Shown: piece by piece, positions 22,764 to 33,072 of the stretch
How positions within the stretch are numbered: the stretch's first letter is position 1
How the letters are laid out: each line of letters begins with the position of its first letter
Source of the DNA: Vinca minor
Taxonomy: Eukaryota; Streptophyta; Magnoliopsida; Gentianales; Apocynaceae
Length of the DNA: 64,000 nt
Direction: 5' to 3'
Assembly: GCA_026122235.1 (NCBI GenBank)
Contig: JAOCZM010000055.1
Location: 1,178,001 to 1,242,000, forward strand
Translations under genes and position numbers: made by a program
The notes under the pieces: generated by a model
Seen by the model: only the letters and a program-made list of their open reading frames with translations
What the model was told of the DNA's origin: nothing
Databases searched by the model: none

Positions 22764-22991
22764 GTTAGCTCGCTTTTTAACTGAGGGAATTAAGAAAAGA
22801 CATTAGTGCCCCTGAGTAAAAAGGGTTCAATTCACGGGTTTTCACAGTTAACAGAAAAATAACAAAAAAATGGACGGAAGGACTTAAATGACAGTGCGTA
22901 AATACATTCATGATTTTAAAGGAAAAAAAAATCATTCGGGACTAAAAAGATTCTTAGAAACATCTTTTAGGACCAAAAGGGCGTTTTTGCC
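22764..22991 (-). repeat. right terminal inverted repeat of the MULE
   Basis: Inverted match to 19588-19814. Probable promoter of the transposase gene, whose start lies 160 bp inside. Confidence 0.95.
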
Positions 22992-23000
22992 CAAAATATC

Positions 23001-23176
23001 CCTTTTCCCAAAATCCATATTTACCAACTCAAAACAAAAACAACTTCATAGTCTTTCATAACAGATTCATACACATCAAATCTTATACTCTGAGTACCAT
23101 TATCTACTCATTTAATATAAGACAGAAGTATATCATATCAAGTGCTCCGAGCACCGTTCTTTACTCACTTCACGCA

Positions 23177-23231
<55 letters not shown>

Positions 23232-24129
23232 TCACAATCGAGCTCAATTGTCTGTTCCAGACTCTATAACAACTACTAACAACCCCCATTTACTATTATG
23301 TGTTAGGGAAGGCCCAACCATACAAATTCATGGGTCTGGGTATTATACGCCCCAGACGATCGGGCTAGAAGTTTAAGGATACATCACGTTATGTCATCGC
23401 TCACCCTTGTTAGCTCAACAACAACTGCTAGCAGCCATACTTATTATTCTCGCTAGGGCCGGGCCAGACATAATAGTTCTCCTCACGTGCTCCGTGCACG
23501 TGGTACAAGCAGAATATTTGGGACATATCTTAATATAGATTCATTTGAAGAGAAGAGCTCAAAATAAGTAATGTGCAACTTTCAGAATTTAAAGAACATC
23601 CATTTCGGAACATTTATTCACATATCAAACGCATATCGACTATTAACATACGGTTCATGCAAAACACGTACAGAACACAACACTTCATCCAAATTTGATT
23701 CAATAAAATAGTGCATAATGCATTTCAGCACAAATCACAAGTTGGTGGAATTTTCGAGATTTTATGCTTTGACAAAAAATACAAGTGTAAGAACCTCAAC
23801 TTAAATACTTAAATTTAGACTTAATGATACTTCAATTCTCTTATAATCGACTCTTTCCTAGCTGAATTCCTCTTCTCCCAAGTGGTCAAATTCTTCTCCT
23901 CTCTCTTCTTCTAGATTCTCTGAAATTACTATGTGAGTTTTTCCTTCCTTTTTTCTAACTTTTTAACTACTAATTTCTCCTAACATAACCTCCCCCAAGT
24001 ACCTTTTAAACATTGACCACTTAGGTCCTATTTATGTATTATGTCAAAAACACCCCAAGTCATCAATTATATAACGGGGTAAAATTTAACTATTCCTAAT
24101 TAACTAAAATGAAAAGTTACGGGTATTAA
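23001..24129. other. non-coding, LTR-like or repeat sequence right of the MULE
   Basis: Apparent continuation of the stretch broken at 19587. Contains the (CA)25 tract and no coding frame. A promoter- or LTR-like mix of CTCACGTGCTCC and GC-rich blocks lies near 23330-23520. Class unresolved. Confidence 0.3.
23178..23227. repeat. (CA)25 microsatellite
   Basis: Uninterrupted CA dinucleotide tract. Confidence 0.97.
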
Positions 24130-24141
24130 TGAATAAGCCAA

Positions 24142-24301
24142 TCAAAAGATTCCTTAGCCCAGTGGGGGCCTGCCCACGAACCCTCCCATACATGGGGTAA
24201 ATTTTAATTGTCTCCCTTTCTAGGGCTCTCTTCTCCTTTTGTGAGGTGTTCTTTCCCCCCTTATGGGGCAACCGTCCACCTGCGCTTCAAAAAAAAAAAA
24301 T
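24142..24301 (+). mobile_element. SINE-like insertion with A-tail and 12-bp TSD
   Basis: TGAATAAGCCAA at 24130-24141 and 24302-24313 flanks a 160-bp insert that ends in an A-run (about 24288-24300). The head contains TTAGCCCAGTGG, similar to the tRNA A box, followed by a C-rich stretch with CACGAACCCTCCC where a B box would be expected but is poor. The size, tail and TSD fit a tRNA-derived SINE. No coding capacity. Confidence 0.72.
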
Positions 24302-24329
24302 TGAATAAGCCAACACTAACTTTGCCTTG

Positions 24330-24660
24330 CCATTATTCAACTTCTTGCGGCCTCTTAAGGATAATACAACATTATCTACATCTTCTTCCGCCTTCTCAAT
24401 CTTCAGGGACAAAGCCAAATTGATAGCTAGCAAAGAAGGGTTAGATTCATGGGTAAAAGCCTCTGATACAAGCCTTGAATCGGTCCACGCATATTTAAAT
24501 CTCCAATGGCCATCTCTTAGAATGATGATGATAGCAATAGTTCATTCCCCTCGAGAAAATGCAGCATCGAAGATGATTTTGTTCCAGCCAGGACCGGGGG
24601 AGGGGGTTGGGGCTTTTCCATTGTCACAAAGTTGCCTTTTCTCACCCCCTGCATCGTTGT
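24330..24660 (-). pseudogene. LINE RNase H-like fragment
   Basis: On the minus strand the translation gives PGWNKIIFDAAFSRGE, then IILRDGHW, and later NLALSLKIEKAE. These are the order and spacing of the RVT_3 RNase H-like domain of plant LINE-1 polyproteins (PPPGxxKxNxDAA..., VxRDxxG, AxxxALxxAxxxG). An in-frame stop follows SRGE. Its 3' part is not seen because the SINE and flanks follow. The plus-strand frame 24327-24776 is the shadow of this remnant. Confidence 0.5.
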
Positions 24661-24777
24661 ACTCCTTAGAAAGTTTGCTAACATCGTTGCTAATAAGTTA
24701 CCAGCTTATCGAAGGAATAACATATTCACTTAAAATGGGTAATGTAGTAATGTACGTAATTTCAATGTCCATTTGAC

Positions 24778-24980
24778 CACTGGCGGAGCATAAGAGGGGC
24801 AGCAGGGCTCCCAAGAATTTTTTTAATTTTTTTATATACTAGGTATATATATTCAATAGTGTAATTTTTTTTTATACTACAACCCTCCAATAATTTTCAA
24901 TTTTTTATACTACGGCCCCCCAATAATTTTCAATTTTTTCTATTACGGCCCCCCTAAACTTCGATCCTGCTCCGCCACTG
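24778..24980. mobile_element. hAT-type MITE, 8-bp TSD CATTTGAC
   Basis: Termini CACTGGCGGAGC...GCTCCGCCACTG form inverted repeats with one mismatch. CATTTGAC at 24770-24777 and 24981-24988 is a perfect 8-bp TSD. The inner part repeats TACGGCCCCCCAATAATTTTC-like blocks three times. Non-coding. Confidence 0.9.
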
Positions 24981-24988
24981 CATTTGAC

Positions 24989-25309
24989 ATAGGTAATTTT
25001 ACGACATGGAAGAGATCACACCTCCTCCAATTTACTTTGTTATCCTCGTGTACGTTTAAATTAAAAAAAAAAAGAGAAATGTTGCATTCATACCATCTAT
25101 TTATACATGCACTCCTTTTCTTTTCCCCTTTTCTCCCACAAACTTGGGATTCTCTCAAACGAATTGAGCAAGTCGAGCTTGACTAACTCTCGCGAGCCGA
25201 GATGAACTTGAACCGAGACATAAATTAAAAGGCGAGCTAGGGACAAATACTTGGCAACCTATGACTCGAGCGTTTTCTTTCTCTTATTTATTTATTTTTT
25301 ATTTTTTGC
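24989..25309. other. intergenic, nothing recognised
   Basis: No family-like frame or terminal structure. Confidence 0.45.
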
Positions 25310-25960
25310 TAAATAAGAAATTATTCATTAGTCATAAAATAGCCGAAGCAATTACAATCGAAAGATAATATGAAAATATAAAAAAATAACAGTTATACAA
25401 TGATTTAAACAACCATGATAACAGATAAAGCCCACACCCCGGGACTGGGTAAAAAACACTAATACTAGTAGAAAAAGTAAATAAATAATAAATTTTTCAC
25501 AGCATCTTCTTCGTAATCCTCGAACAACACTAGCAAAAGAAACTCAGTTTCAACATCTTTCTTGGAAATAAAAAATCTACAAGATCATGGGCGTATCAAC
25601 CGTCTGGTAGATTGTCTCGGAAAGATGTAGAAAACTGAGAAAGGGCCCAGAGTAAGTCCGGGTTTAGAGAATCCTCCAAGGAGGATCGAAAGAAACTCCA
25701 GATCTGTAAGGATCTGAAGTAGATCTCGCATCCGAGTCTTGAATCTTGGAAAAAAAATGCCTTGAGAAAATTTCATCACAATTTACGGCAAAATAAAGGG
25801 GTGAAGACACAAAAAGTGAAGGAGATATGACTAGATCCAACCAAGATCCAATTGAAAGTCGAAACTTTTGGTTGGATCTAGCCATGGAAGGGGAAAAATG
25901 AAGAAACCCAAGAAGATAAAGAAGTGAGGAAATTTAGAGAGAGAGAGAGAGAGAAGAAAA
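25310..25960 (+). repeat. dispersed repeat of unknown class, copy 1
   Basis: Shares a collinear series of blocks with 44505-45060 and 45507-46000: ATTCATTARTCAYAAAATA, TTACAATCRAAAGA, GTATCAACCGTC, CTCCAGATCTG and GTCTTGAATC. All three copies have the same orientation. Copies 1 and 3 end in an AG-repeat tract. No frame is conserved between copies. Confidence 0.75.
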
Positions 25961-26200
25961 AAAAACCTCTCATTCGACTTAATATTTTGGGGTGAAAATC
26001 CTCTGTCCCCATTCCTATCCCTAATCATATTCCCAATCAATCAGAATTTATTATATAAATATTTTTTCCAATTATATATACACATGGTGAATTGTGATTG
26101 ATTGGGGACACACACGGGGACAGAGGATTTTTTGCCAATATTTTGTTAGATAATTATGATTCTACTGATCATATGTGTGGCTGTCTTGTTGTAGTTATTA

Positions 26201-26418
26201 CTCCCTCCATTCCTGAATATAAGACTTTAAGGACATGTAGCAAAAATTAAGAAAGCAAAATTCAAGATATTTTATTAATCAAAATACTAATATTATTATA
26301 TTAAATAAAACTTGAATACCACTAATTTTATTTAAGAGAGTAATATTTATATTTTGATAAAAAGAAAATTAATTTTTGCTACTTATCATGAAAATCTTGT
26401 ATTTAAGAATGAAGATAG
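26201..26418. mobile_element. Stowaway-like MITE (Tc1/mariner type)
   Basis: Starts CTCCCTCCATTCCTGAATAT after TA (26199-26200) and ends in a degenerate inverted form (GTATTTAAGAATGAAGATAG) before TA (26419-26420). The left terminus is the classical Stowaway start. The right terminus matches at roughly three quarters of positions. Confidence 0.65.
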
Positions 26419-26439
26419 TATTAATTATGAATGTAAAGA

Positions 26440-26788
26440 TTTTTATTGATTGCTTAGTTGACAAGTTTAGGAATGTTTTCAATTCTCAACTTAAAGATCA
26501 GATCCTGAAAGGTCATTTCATTCTTTTTATGTTTAAGGTAATATTTGAAATCATCCCAAGCAGAGGGTAAGTTCCCAATCATCAACGCCACCTGCAACAA
26601 AATCATGATAAATCTTTTGTAGCTCTTCACTCTATTCAAAAACATATTTTACATAAATCATTTTAAAGTCATGTAAGCAAGAAACAACGAACTTTTTTAC
26701 ACCTACATCATCTAAACTATACTTTTTAATTAGTGAATCATTTAAACTCATAAGTATATTATGAAGATACATATAAGCATTACTAATC
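26440..26788 (-). pseudogene. copia Gag fragment (UBN2 type)
   Basis: The minus-strand frame 26454-26645 reads LPSAWDDFKYYLKHKKNEMTFQDLIFKLRIE, the conserved block near the end of the UBN2 Gag core of copia elements (LPPSWxDFKxYLKHKxxEMTxEDLIxxLRIEEDxR). Upstream residues on the same strand (about 26650-26788) are related but broken. The fragment is cut at 26791 by the CACTA element. No LTR is attached. A fossil. Confidence 0.75.
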
Positions 26789-26829
26789 CAACACTACAAG
26801 AAAATTGTGTAGCAGGGACAGACAGTTCC

Positions 26830-27430
26830 GTCGCTATTCCGTGGCTAATTGGAGTTTAGCGACCGATTACCGACCGAACCTTGTGGTCGTGTAATTTTCG
26901 ACGCTAACATATTTTCCGACCGAATACCGACTATGTATTTAGCAACGGCCAGTGGGGTCACAATTTAGCGACCTAATAGCGACGAAAATGAATGCATGGT
27001 TGACTTTTAAATTTGCCTTGTAACGACCGAATACCGACGGAATAGTCAACATTGTTGACATTTGACTTGACCTAGGAACGACGGAATACCAACTGAATAG
27101 TCAACATTGTTGACATTTGATTTTACCCAGGAACGACCGAATACCGACGGACAGTTAGCAACGGAAACTCGGGTCACCATATAGCGACCGAATACCGACG
27201 GCGTGGTCAACATTGTTGACATTTGACTTGACCCAGGAACGACCGAATACCGACGGTTAATTAGCAACGGAAAAGCGGGTCACCATATGGCGACCGAATA
27301 CCGACGACGTGGTCAACATTGTTGAAATTTGACTTGACCCAGGAACGACCGAATACCGATGGATAATTAGCAACGGAAAAGAGGGTCACCATAGAGCGAC
27401 CGAATACCGACGGTGTTTGCCGTCGCTAAA
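26830..27430. repeat. CACTA subterminal repeats with 106-bp tandem units
   Basis: The word CGACCGAATACCGACGG and variants recurs more than ten times. GTCAACATTGTTGACATTTGAC starts at 27045, 27100, 27206 and 27312, giving two units of exactly 106 bp. In En/Spm such subterminal motifs bind the TNPA protein; binding here is inference. Confidence 0.9.
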
Positions 27431-27489
27431 TTGTTGTTATTTAAAAAAATAAAAATTTAATTTAATTAAATCCCTATTACAAAACACAG

Positions 27490-27865
27490 CAGCAATAACC
27501 AAAATGCTCACAACCAAAATGCTCACAATCAAAATGCTCACAATCAATTCTCATTACATTAAATACTCACAATCAAAGTGCAAACTTCTTATTACAACAC
27601 TCACAATCAAAGTGTACACTTTGAATAACAACATTCACAATCAAAGTACACACTTTGAATTACAACACTCACAATCATAGTGTGCACCTTACATTACAAC
27701 TCACAATCAAAGTGTACACATTACATTACAAAGCTCACATTCAAAGTGCACACTTTGAATTATCAAAACTCACAATCAAAGTGTGCACATTACATTACAA
27801 CACTCACGTTCAAAGTAATTTATTTCAATTATCAAAACTTACAATCAAAGTGTGCATTTCTCATA
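27490..27865. repeat. degenerate tandem repeats of about 30-40 bp
   Basis: The unit CACAATCAAAGTGTACACTTTGAATTACAAC is repeated about ten times with variation, beyond the 3' end of the TNP2 gene. The overlapping plus-strand frames (27655-27967) are products of the repeat. Spacers are not unique, so this is not a CRISPR. Confidence 0.85.
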
Positions 27866-28093
27866 AACTTCTTGATGTCATTCATATGCATATCCTTGAA
27901 GATGCATGAGTTGCAATCTGCAAAATTTAAGAATCAAATTATTATGACAATAAAATTTCTACTTTGAATTATGTTAAAAAGTTATACAATATGACAATTA
28001 ATTTATGGTAATAAAGTACAAAAAAAAAAAAAAAACTAACAAATATTATTCACCTTCAATATGTGGTATTCCAAGAGAAGCGAGAAATCTTAA

Positions 28094-31000
28094 TCATTCT
28101 AAATCATCATCGGTCATTAATTCATCATCTTCTTCAGAATTGTCATCTCCCGACATAATTTCATCATCGTCATTGTCATCATCTTCATAACCACGGCTCG
28201 TACCGGCCACAAGTACAACTTCAATTTCCCCTGACCGGTGTGCAAGTTGACCAACTTCAGTAATAGTTGGATCAATGCGACTGGTCTCCTCCTCGCGTAC
28301 TTCGTCACGATACGGTGCGGAACACCGGGGAAGGTCAAATAGACGTGGTTTGGAACGACATACAGCCAACCAATCAGCCCTAGATGTTGTCTTACTATCC
28401 CGAATAAGGTGTGTAGTAGACTTGTTGACATTGGGAAGCAAATACAAATGGATCGAAACCCTGGTAGGTTCTTTTCCTATGGATTTCTACAAGTTTATAT
28501 TGAGGATGCACTCTTAAACCTCGATTTGGAGTAGAATCAAACCAGTATCATTTGAAAAGAATATTTTTTTGGTCATGTAGTCCAGCAAGTTCAACCTCAA
28601 TTACTTGTTTCAACTCACCGTAATAATCTCCTTTAACCCATACGCCGTTGTTTGTCGTTCCTTTTCCATCGCTGTGGGCTTTGGTGTGAAATCTATAACC
28701 GTTAACAAAGTAACCGGTGTATGACATCACTCTCCTTGACGGGCCCCAAGACAGATTTTTCAACAAAATTTCGGAATCTTCCTGAAGGCTATGTATCTGT
28801 TGAGCAATAAAAGTTAAATTATTTTAATTATGCATTCTTATTACAAGTACATTTCTACACAATACCAACTTACATGAGTTCCAAACCATTTGGAAAAATC
28901 ATTATAAACCCGACTTTGAAGTTCTTCCTCCGTTATCTGCGGGGTTTGTTCATGTACTTGACTAACAAATTTCCTGAGTTACAAATTAAATGACAATATT
29001 ATTATTTGGCCACTTTTAATTATAAGTTTACTTATTGAAGATATGGTTCGACCTCTTCACAATTTATTAGGATATAATTCATGGCTGTTTTATAATCTTT
29101 ATCAGATAATAAATTCCTTTCTTTTTTTCCAAATGATCTTCCGGGTAAGTTGCAAATTGATAATACATCTGTTACGCTAATCTCGTCTTCACCATCATTT
29201 CGCCCAATGGTTGTAACTCTCGTTTTCACGTGGGGTTCGAAATAATAGCTAAAGAATGTAGCAGCTTCTTCGACCAAGTATGCATTGCAAATTGACCCCT
29301 CAACTCTAGCCTTGTTCTTTATCTTCTTTTTTAGATGGTGCAGGTATCTAATTAAAACATATGTAGTTAATCACATTGTAAATACGTACATGAAAAATAT
29401 AGATGAAGTTGAGATAACTTAAGACAATGGTTGTTACCTCTCGAATGGGTACATCCACCTAAAGCATGCTAGGGCCACCAACATTGGCTCAGTACGGAAG
29501 GTGAATCGGCAAGTGTTCCATCACATCAAAAAATCCCGGAGGAAATATTCTCTCTAACTTGCATAATAAAATAGCGATAGTGTCCTCCAATTCTTGCATA
29601 TGCGCCACACTCAACTTTGGGGAACACAAATCTCTATAGAATAGACTAAGTTCGACTGAGGGTCCCCCAAACATTTGCCGGTAGTACTTCTCTAAATGCT
29701 ATAGGGATAAGTCTCTCCATGAATACATGAGAATCGTGACTCTTCATTCCAGACATTTTCAACTCTTTCATATCAACACATCGCGCCAAATTCGATGCAT
29801 ATCCATCTGGGAGCCTTAATTCTTTAACCCACTGCAAAACCATTTCTTTTTTAGGCTTGGTAAGAGTGAAACATGCCTTCGGTTTTGTTACTTTACCTAG
29901 GCCATCGTGTTTAATATTCAATTCTGGACGATTGCAATACCTTTCAACATCCGCTCTAGCTTTAACATTGTCTTTAGTTTTACCTTTCACGTCCATCACG
30001 GTGTTAAAGACATTATCAAACACGTTTTTTTCATTATGCATGACATCAATGTTGTGTCTTATCAAAAGTGTTCGCCAATAAGGTAAGTCCCAAAATATAC
30101 TACGTTTAGCCCAACTATGATCCCGTCCCTCGCCTTGCTCTTTACCGATCTCTTCAGTTTAGTATCGGTAATTTTTTGATAATCTCTAACTCTAAGAAAC
30201 ATTTCATGACCACTAAGGCGAGTCGGGCGGGGTCTGCTCTCTCTTGTCGCCGGTCCTTTCGGAATCCCTTTGCATCTCTTCTAAAAGGATGATCAGGGTG
30301 ACAAGAAGCATCTGTGGCAATCGAACCACGATTGTTTCCCTCAGCATCGCAAATGGAACACTTGTGTTTCCTCCATACAATATGGACAAGCGTGAATGCC
30401 AACTGTACTCCATCTACTCAACATTCCATATGCTGGGAAATCACTAATTGTCCAAAGTAATGAAGCCATCAATTTAAAATTTTGTTTTTTTTGAGATATC
30501 ATAAGTTTTCGCTCCTTCAGCCCATAGTTGATTCAATTCATCGATTAAAGGATGCAAGTACACATCGATCTTGTGTTTTGGATTTTGGGGTCCATGTACA
30601 ATGATAGTTAAAAATATTACATTGTTCTTCATACACATCCAATGGGGGAGATTATAAGGTGTTAGAAGAACTGGCCAAGAAGAATAGTTGTTCCCTGACA
30701 TGCCGAAAGGTGCAAAATCATCTGTGCATAACCCAAGCCTTACATTCCGAGGTTCCGATGCAAAATCGGTGTGTGTTCTGTCAAAATGTTGCCAAGCTTC
30801 TCCATCCCGTGGGTGATTCATTATTCTCTCTTCCCTCTCACTGTCTGAGTGCCATGTCATGTGCCTTGTAGTTTTCTCAGATGCATACAATCTTTGTAAT
30901 CTTGGAGTAATCGGAAAATAATACATCTTTTTGCAAGCAATCTCTTTTAATCGTGTATTTTTTTTATTTCTTTTTCTTAATGTATCTAGCATGGCCACAA

Positions 31001-31731
31001 AACTTGCATTCTCTACTCTCAACATCATGTTTCCAATACAACATACAACCGTTAACACAAACATCAATCTTTTGCACCGGTAATCCAAGGCCTTTAACCA
31101 ATTTCTTCATTTTGTAAAAGTCGTCTAAAGCATTATTATTTGGAAGAAGTGCCTCTTTCATCAATTGCGCAAATTTATCTATTGTAGTTTCAGATAAGTT
31201 GTCTTCGGACGTAATGCTCAACATCCTGGTAGTCATTGAAAGCTGTGAATGGTTTGTACAACCATTGTACAGTGGGCTATCAACAGCTTTCAACATGTCA
31301 TAGAACTTTTGTGCCTCTGGATTGGGAGGTTCTTCCACGTCCCTATTTTGCTGCTCATTAAAACTTGGTCCCGCAGCATCAATAATCATATCTCGATAAT
31401 TGTTCGGTATCGTGTGTCTTTTATAATAATCCATTTCATGAACAAACGGGATTTGAGGCATGAGAATGAATGCCTCACCATGACATGTCCAATTATAATA
31501 GTTAGTCACGAATCCATTCATAACAAGATGATACTTCATAGTATCAGGCATATGAAAATACTTATTCTTACAAACCCCACAAGGACACCTAATCCCATCA
31601 ATTTGTACATTAGCAGACGTACTAACTGCGAAATCCACAAATCGTTTCAATCCCGCTATAAATTCTTGACTATGACGAGGTCCACTATTCGAATCCATAT
31701 ACATCCAACTACGGTCTTCCATTACAAACAC
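28094..31731 (-). pseudogene. TNP2-like CACTA transposase, multiply frameshifted
   Basis: Domain order on the minus strand: transposase-associated zinc domain at the start, 31731 to about 31500 (RSWMY...CPCGVCKNKYF); TNP2 core in 30964-31731 and 30474-31088, with CTDDFAPFGMSGNNYSSWPV and LTPYNLPHWMCMK; CPYCMEETQ near 30350; LPYWRTLLIRHNIDVMHNEKNV at 30040-30090; DUF4218 at 29489-29674 (KLERIFPPGFFDVMEHLPIHL) continuing to 29032; DUF4216 at 28548-28766 and, in another frame, to about 28450 (WFDSTPNRG); and an Asp-rich tail to 28094. Introns are likely between 29032 and 28766. Frame breaks lie at an A-run near 30965-30975 and near 30470, 30150 and 29660, with several stops. The gene would bind and cut CACTA ends, but this copy is dead. 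Confidence 0.93.
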
Positions 31732-31739
31732 AATATCTG

Positions 31740-32786
31740 CGTATACAAAGACTTAATAATTAAATGCATATTAACCTTGAATGTTATTTTGATAATTTGT
31801 CACCCTTATTTCCAAGTAATTATTAACGTGTGATAATGGCATCTTGTCTACTATTTTAAATGGAATTTTGTTAACTATTTCGATTATTTTCAACATTAGT
31901 TTGTTTGTTTGTTGCAATATAATACAAAGATATAAAATAATGAGAGATAATACAACGACATAAAATCATGGGAGATAATACAAAGAAATAAAATCATGGG
32001 AGATAATACAAAGAAATAAAATCATTGGGATAATACAAATAAGCATAAACCGGGACAAATTACAATGAAGGTCTTCCTGGCAGGTCTCATCAATACAACG
32101 CAATTGCGTGATCGGAAACTGCTCCAAAAAACAAATATTGGTCAAATGTGACAATTTTCTTGTTGTGTATTAACAAAATTTCAATGTGAGAATAAAATTG
32201 AAATTTTACACCATAAACTAAAGGTAAAATGCTAGTAACCTTATAAAATTTTGCCACTTTCATATCATCATTTAATATGCAAAAAATAAAATGGTATGTT
32301 GTAAACCTAATAAAAAGGTAAATTGCCCTAAAATTTGATTCTTTGTGAACAATTTGTGCTCTCATGATTTTTTTTTATCCCTTATACCACATTTTGATTA
32401 AGCTAAAGAATAAATGATATAAAAGAGCATAAATATTGACATTAATAACATTATAATAAATAGAGAAGAAGAGATTCTCACCAAATACCCAACTGAAATT
32501 GGAGGTGTTGGGGAAGTCTTGCGGATGCTGGAGGTGGTGGCGCCGTCTTGGAGTTGTCGGAGGTGGTGGTGATGGGAGGAGGGTGGAGTTTCAATGTAGA
32601 TTTTGGAAGAAATCACTAGAGGAGGTGGTGGTGGAGTTAGAAATCGCGGCTGCAGAATGTGTAAATGGGAGGGTTTCTGGTTTTAAGTCAATTTTAGGGG
32701 GGGAGGGGGAACGCGCAAAACGACACCGTTTCTATAATGAATGGTAACGACCGAATAGCGACGGCCCAGGCATATTCGGTCGCCAA
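31740..32786. other. 5' region of the CACTA element
   Basis: Upstream of the TNP2 start. Contains GC-rich, GGTGGTGG-type sequence (32500-32750) that yields open frames on both strands without domain character. Probably promoter, leader or remnants of a TNPA-like gene. Confidence 0.4.
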
Positions 32787-32789
32787 GAA

Positions 32790-33072
32790 GGATGAGAGAA
32801 CACTTGTTCAGATTTAAAAACATTGAACCCGCAAACGGGATTTATACTAAGGCTCTTGTCATCACTTGATGCTTTGCTCTTTGCATTTAAGCAACTTGGT
32901 TCTCCAATTGATTAACATTTGAGCTTTGAGAATCCAAGTGTTAATGAGTGCTTTTGAATTTCTTCTTTTAGCACTTCTCCTTTGATAAGCACTTCTACTT
33001 CTCCGGTTATGTGACAAAATCATACACATTGAACCATCATAGAGCCGGAGCTTCCCTTTAACTAATAAGAAC
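32790..33072. other. junction between CACTA and gag-only copia
   Basis: Follows the gag stop on the minus strand. No pol domain, polypurine tract or second LTR can be recognised. Confidence 0.4.

Larger units (their letters stand above)
19588..22991. mobile_element. complete MULE with long TIRs, TSD CAAAATATC, two convergent genes
   Basis: Terminal inverted repeats of about 227 bp (19588-19814 and 22764-22991, ends GGCAAAAA...TTTTTGCC) differ at few positions. CAAAATATC at 19579-19587 and 22992-23000 is a perfect 9-bp TSD, the Mutator hallmark. Inside, a spliced GRF zinc-finger gene (plus) and a MURA-like transposase gene (minus) point towards each other. Both starts lie within about 90-160 bp of a TIR, so TIR promoters are likely, as in maize MuDR. 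The transposase lacks its catalytic core, so the element is non-autonomous. Confidence 0.95.
26792..32786 (-). mobile_element. CACTA (En/Spm) element with TNP2-type gene, right end missing
   Basis: The left terminus CACTACAAGAAAATTG starts at 26792 after CAA (26789-26791). Subterminal CGACCGAATACCGACGG words fill 26830-27430 and reappear inverted at about 32745-32786. The interior holds a TNP2-like gene on the minus strand. The last ~35 bp, including the terminal CTTGTAGTG, are absent, and retrotransposon-related sequence begins at about 32790. Compared with the complete MITE at 41550-41875, the right end stops inside the last subterminal block. About 6 kb; a former autonomous element. Confidence 0.9.

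Noticed and set aside
18871..24135. Matching GAATA 5-mers as TSD of an LTR element around the MULE
   Set aside because: The proposed right end does not finish in CA and the 5-mer could match by chance.
24327..24776. 149-codon plus-strand frame
   Set aside because: It is the antisense of a LINE RNase H-like remnant read on the minus strand.
27490..27865. Possible CRISPR array
   Set aside because: Repeats and spacers are both degenerate versions of one unit, spacing varies, and the context is a plant CACTA transposon.
31249..31833. 194-codon plus-strand frame
   Set aside because: Antisense shadow of the TNP2 gene.
32499..32747. 82-codon Gly/Trp-rich plus-strand frame
   Set aside because: Produced by GGTGGTGG-type composition in the CACTA 5' region; a competing frame exists on the other strand.
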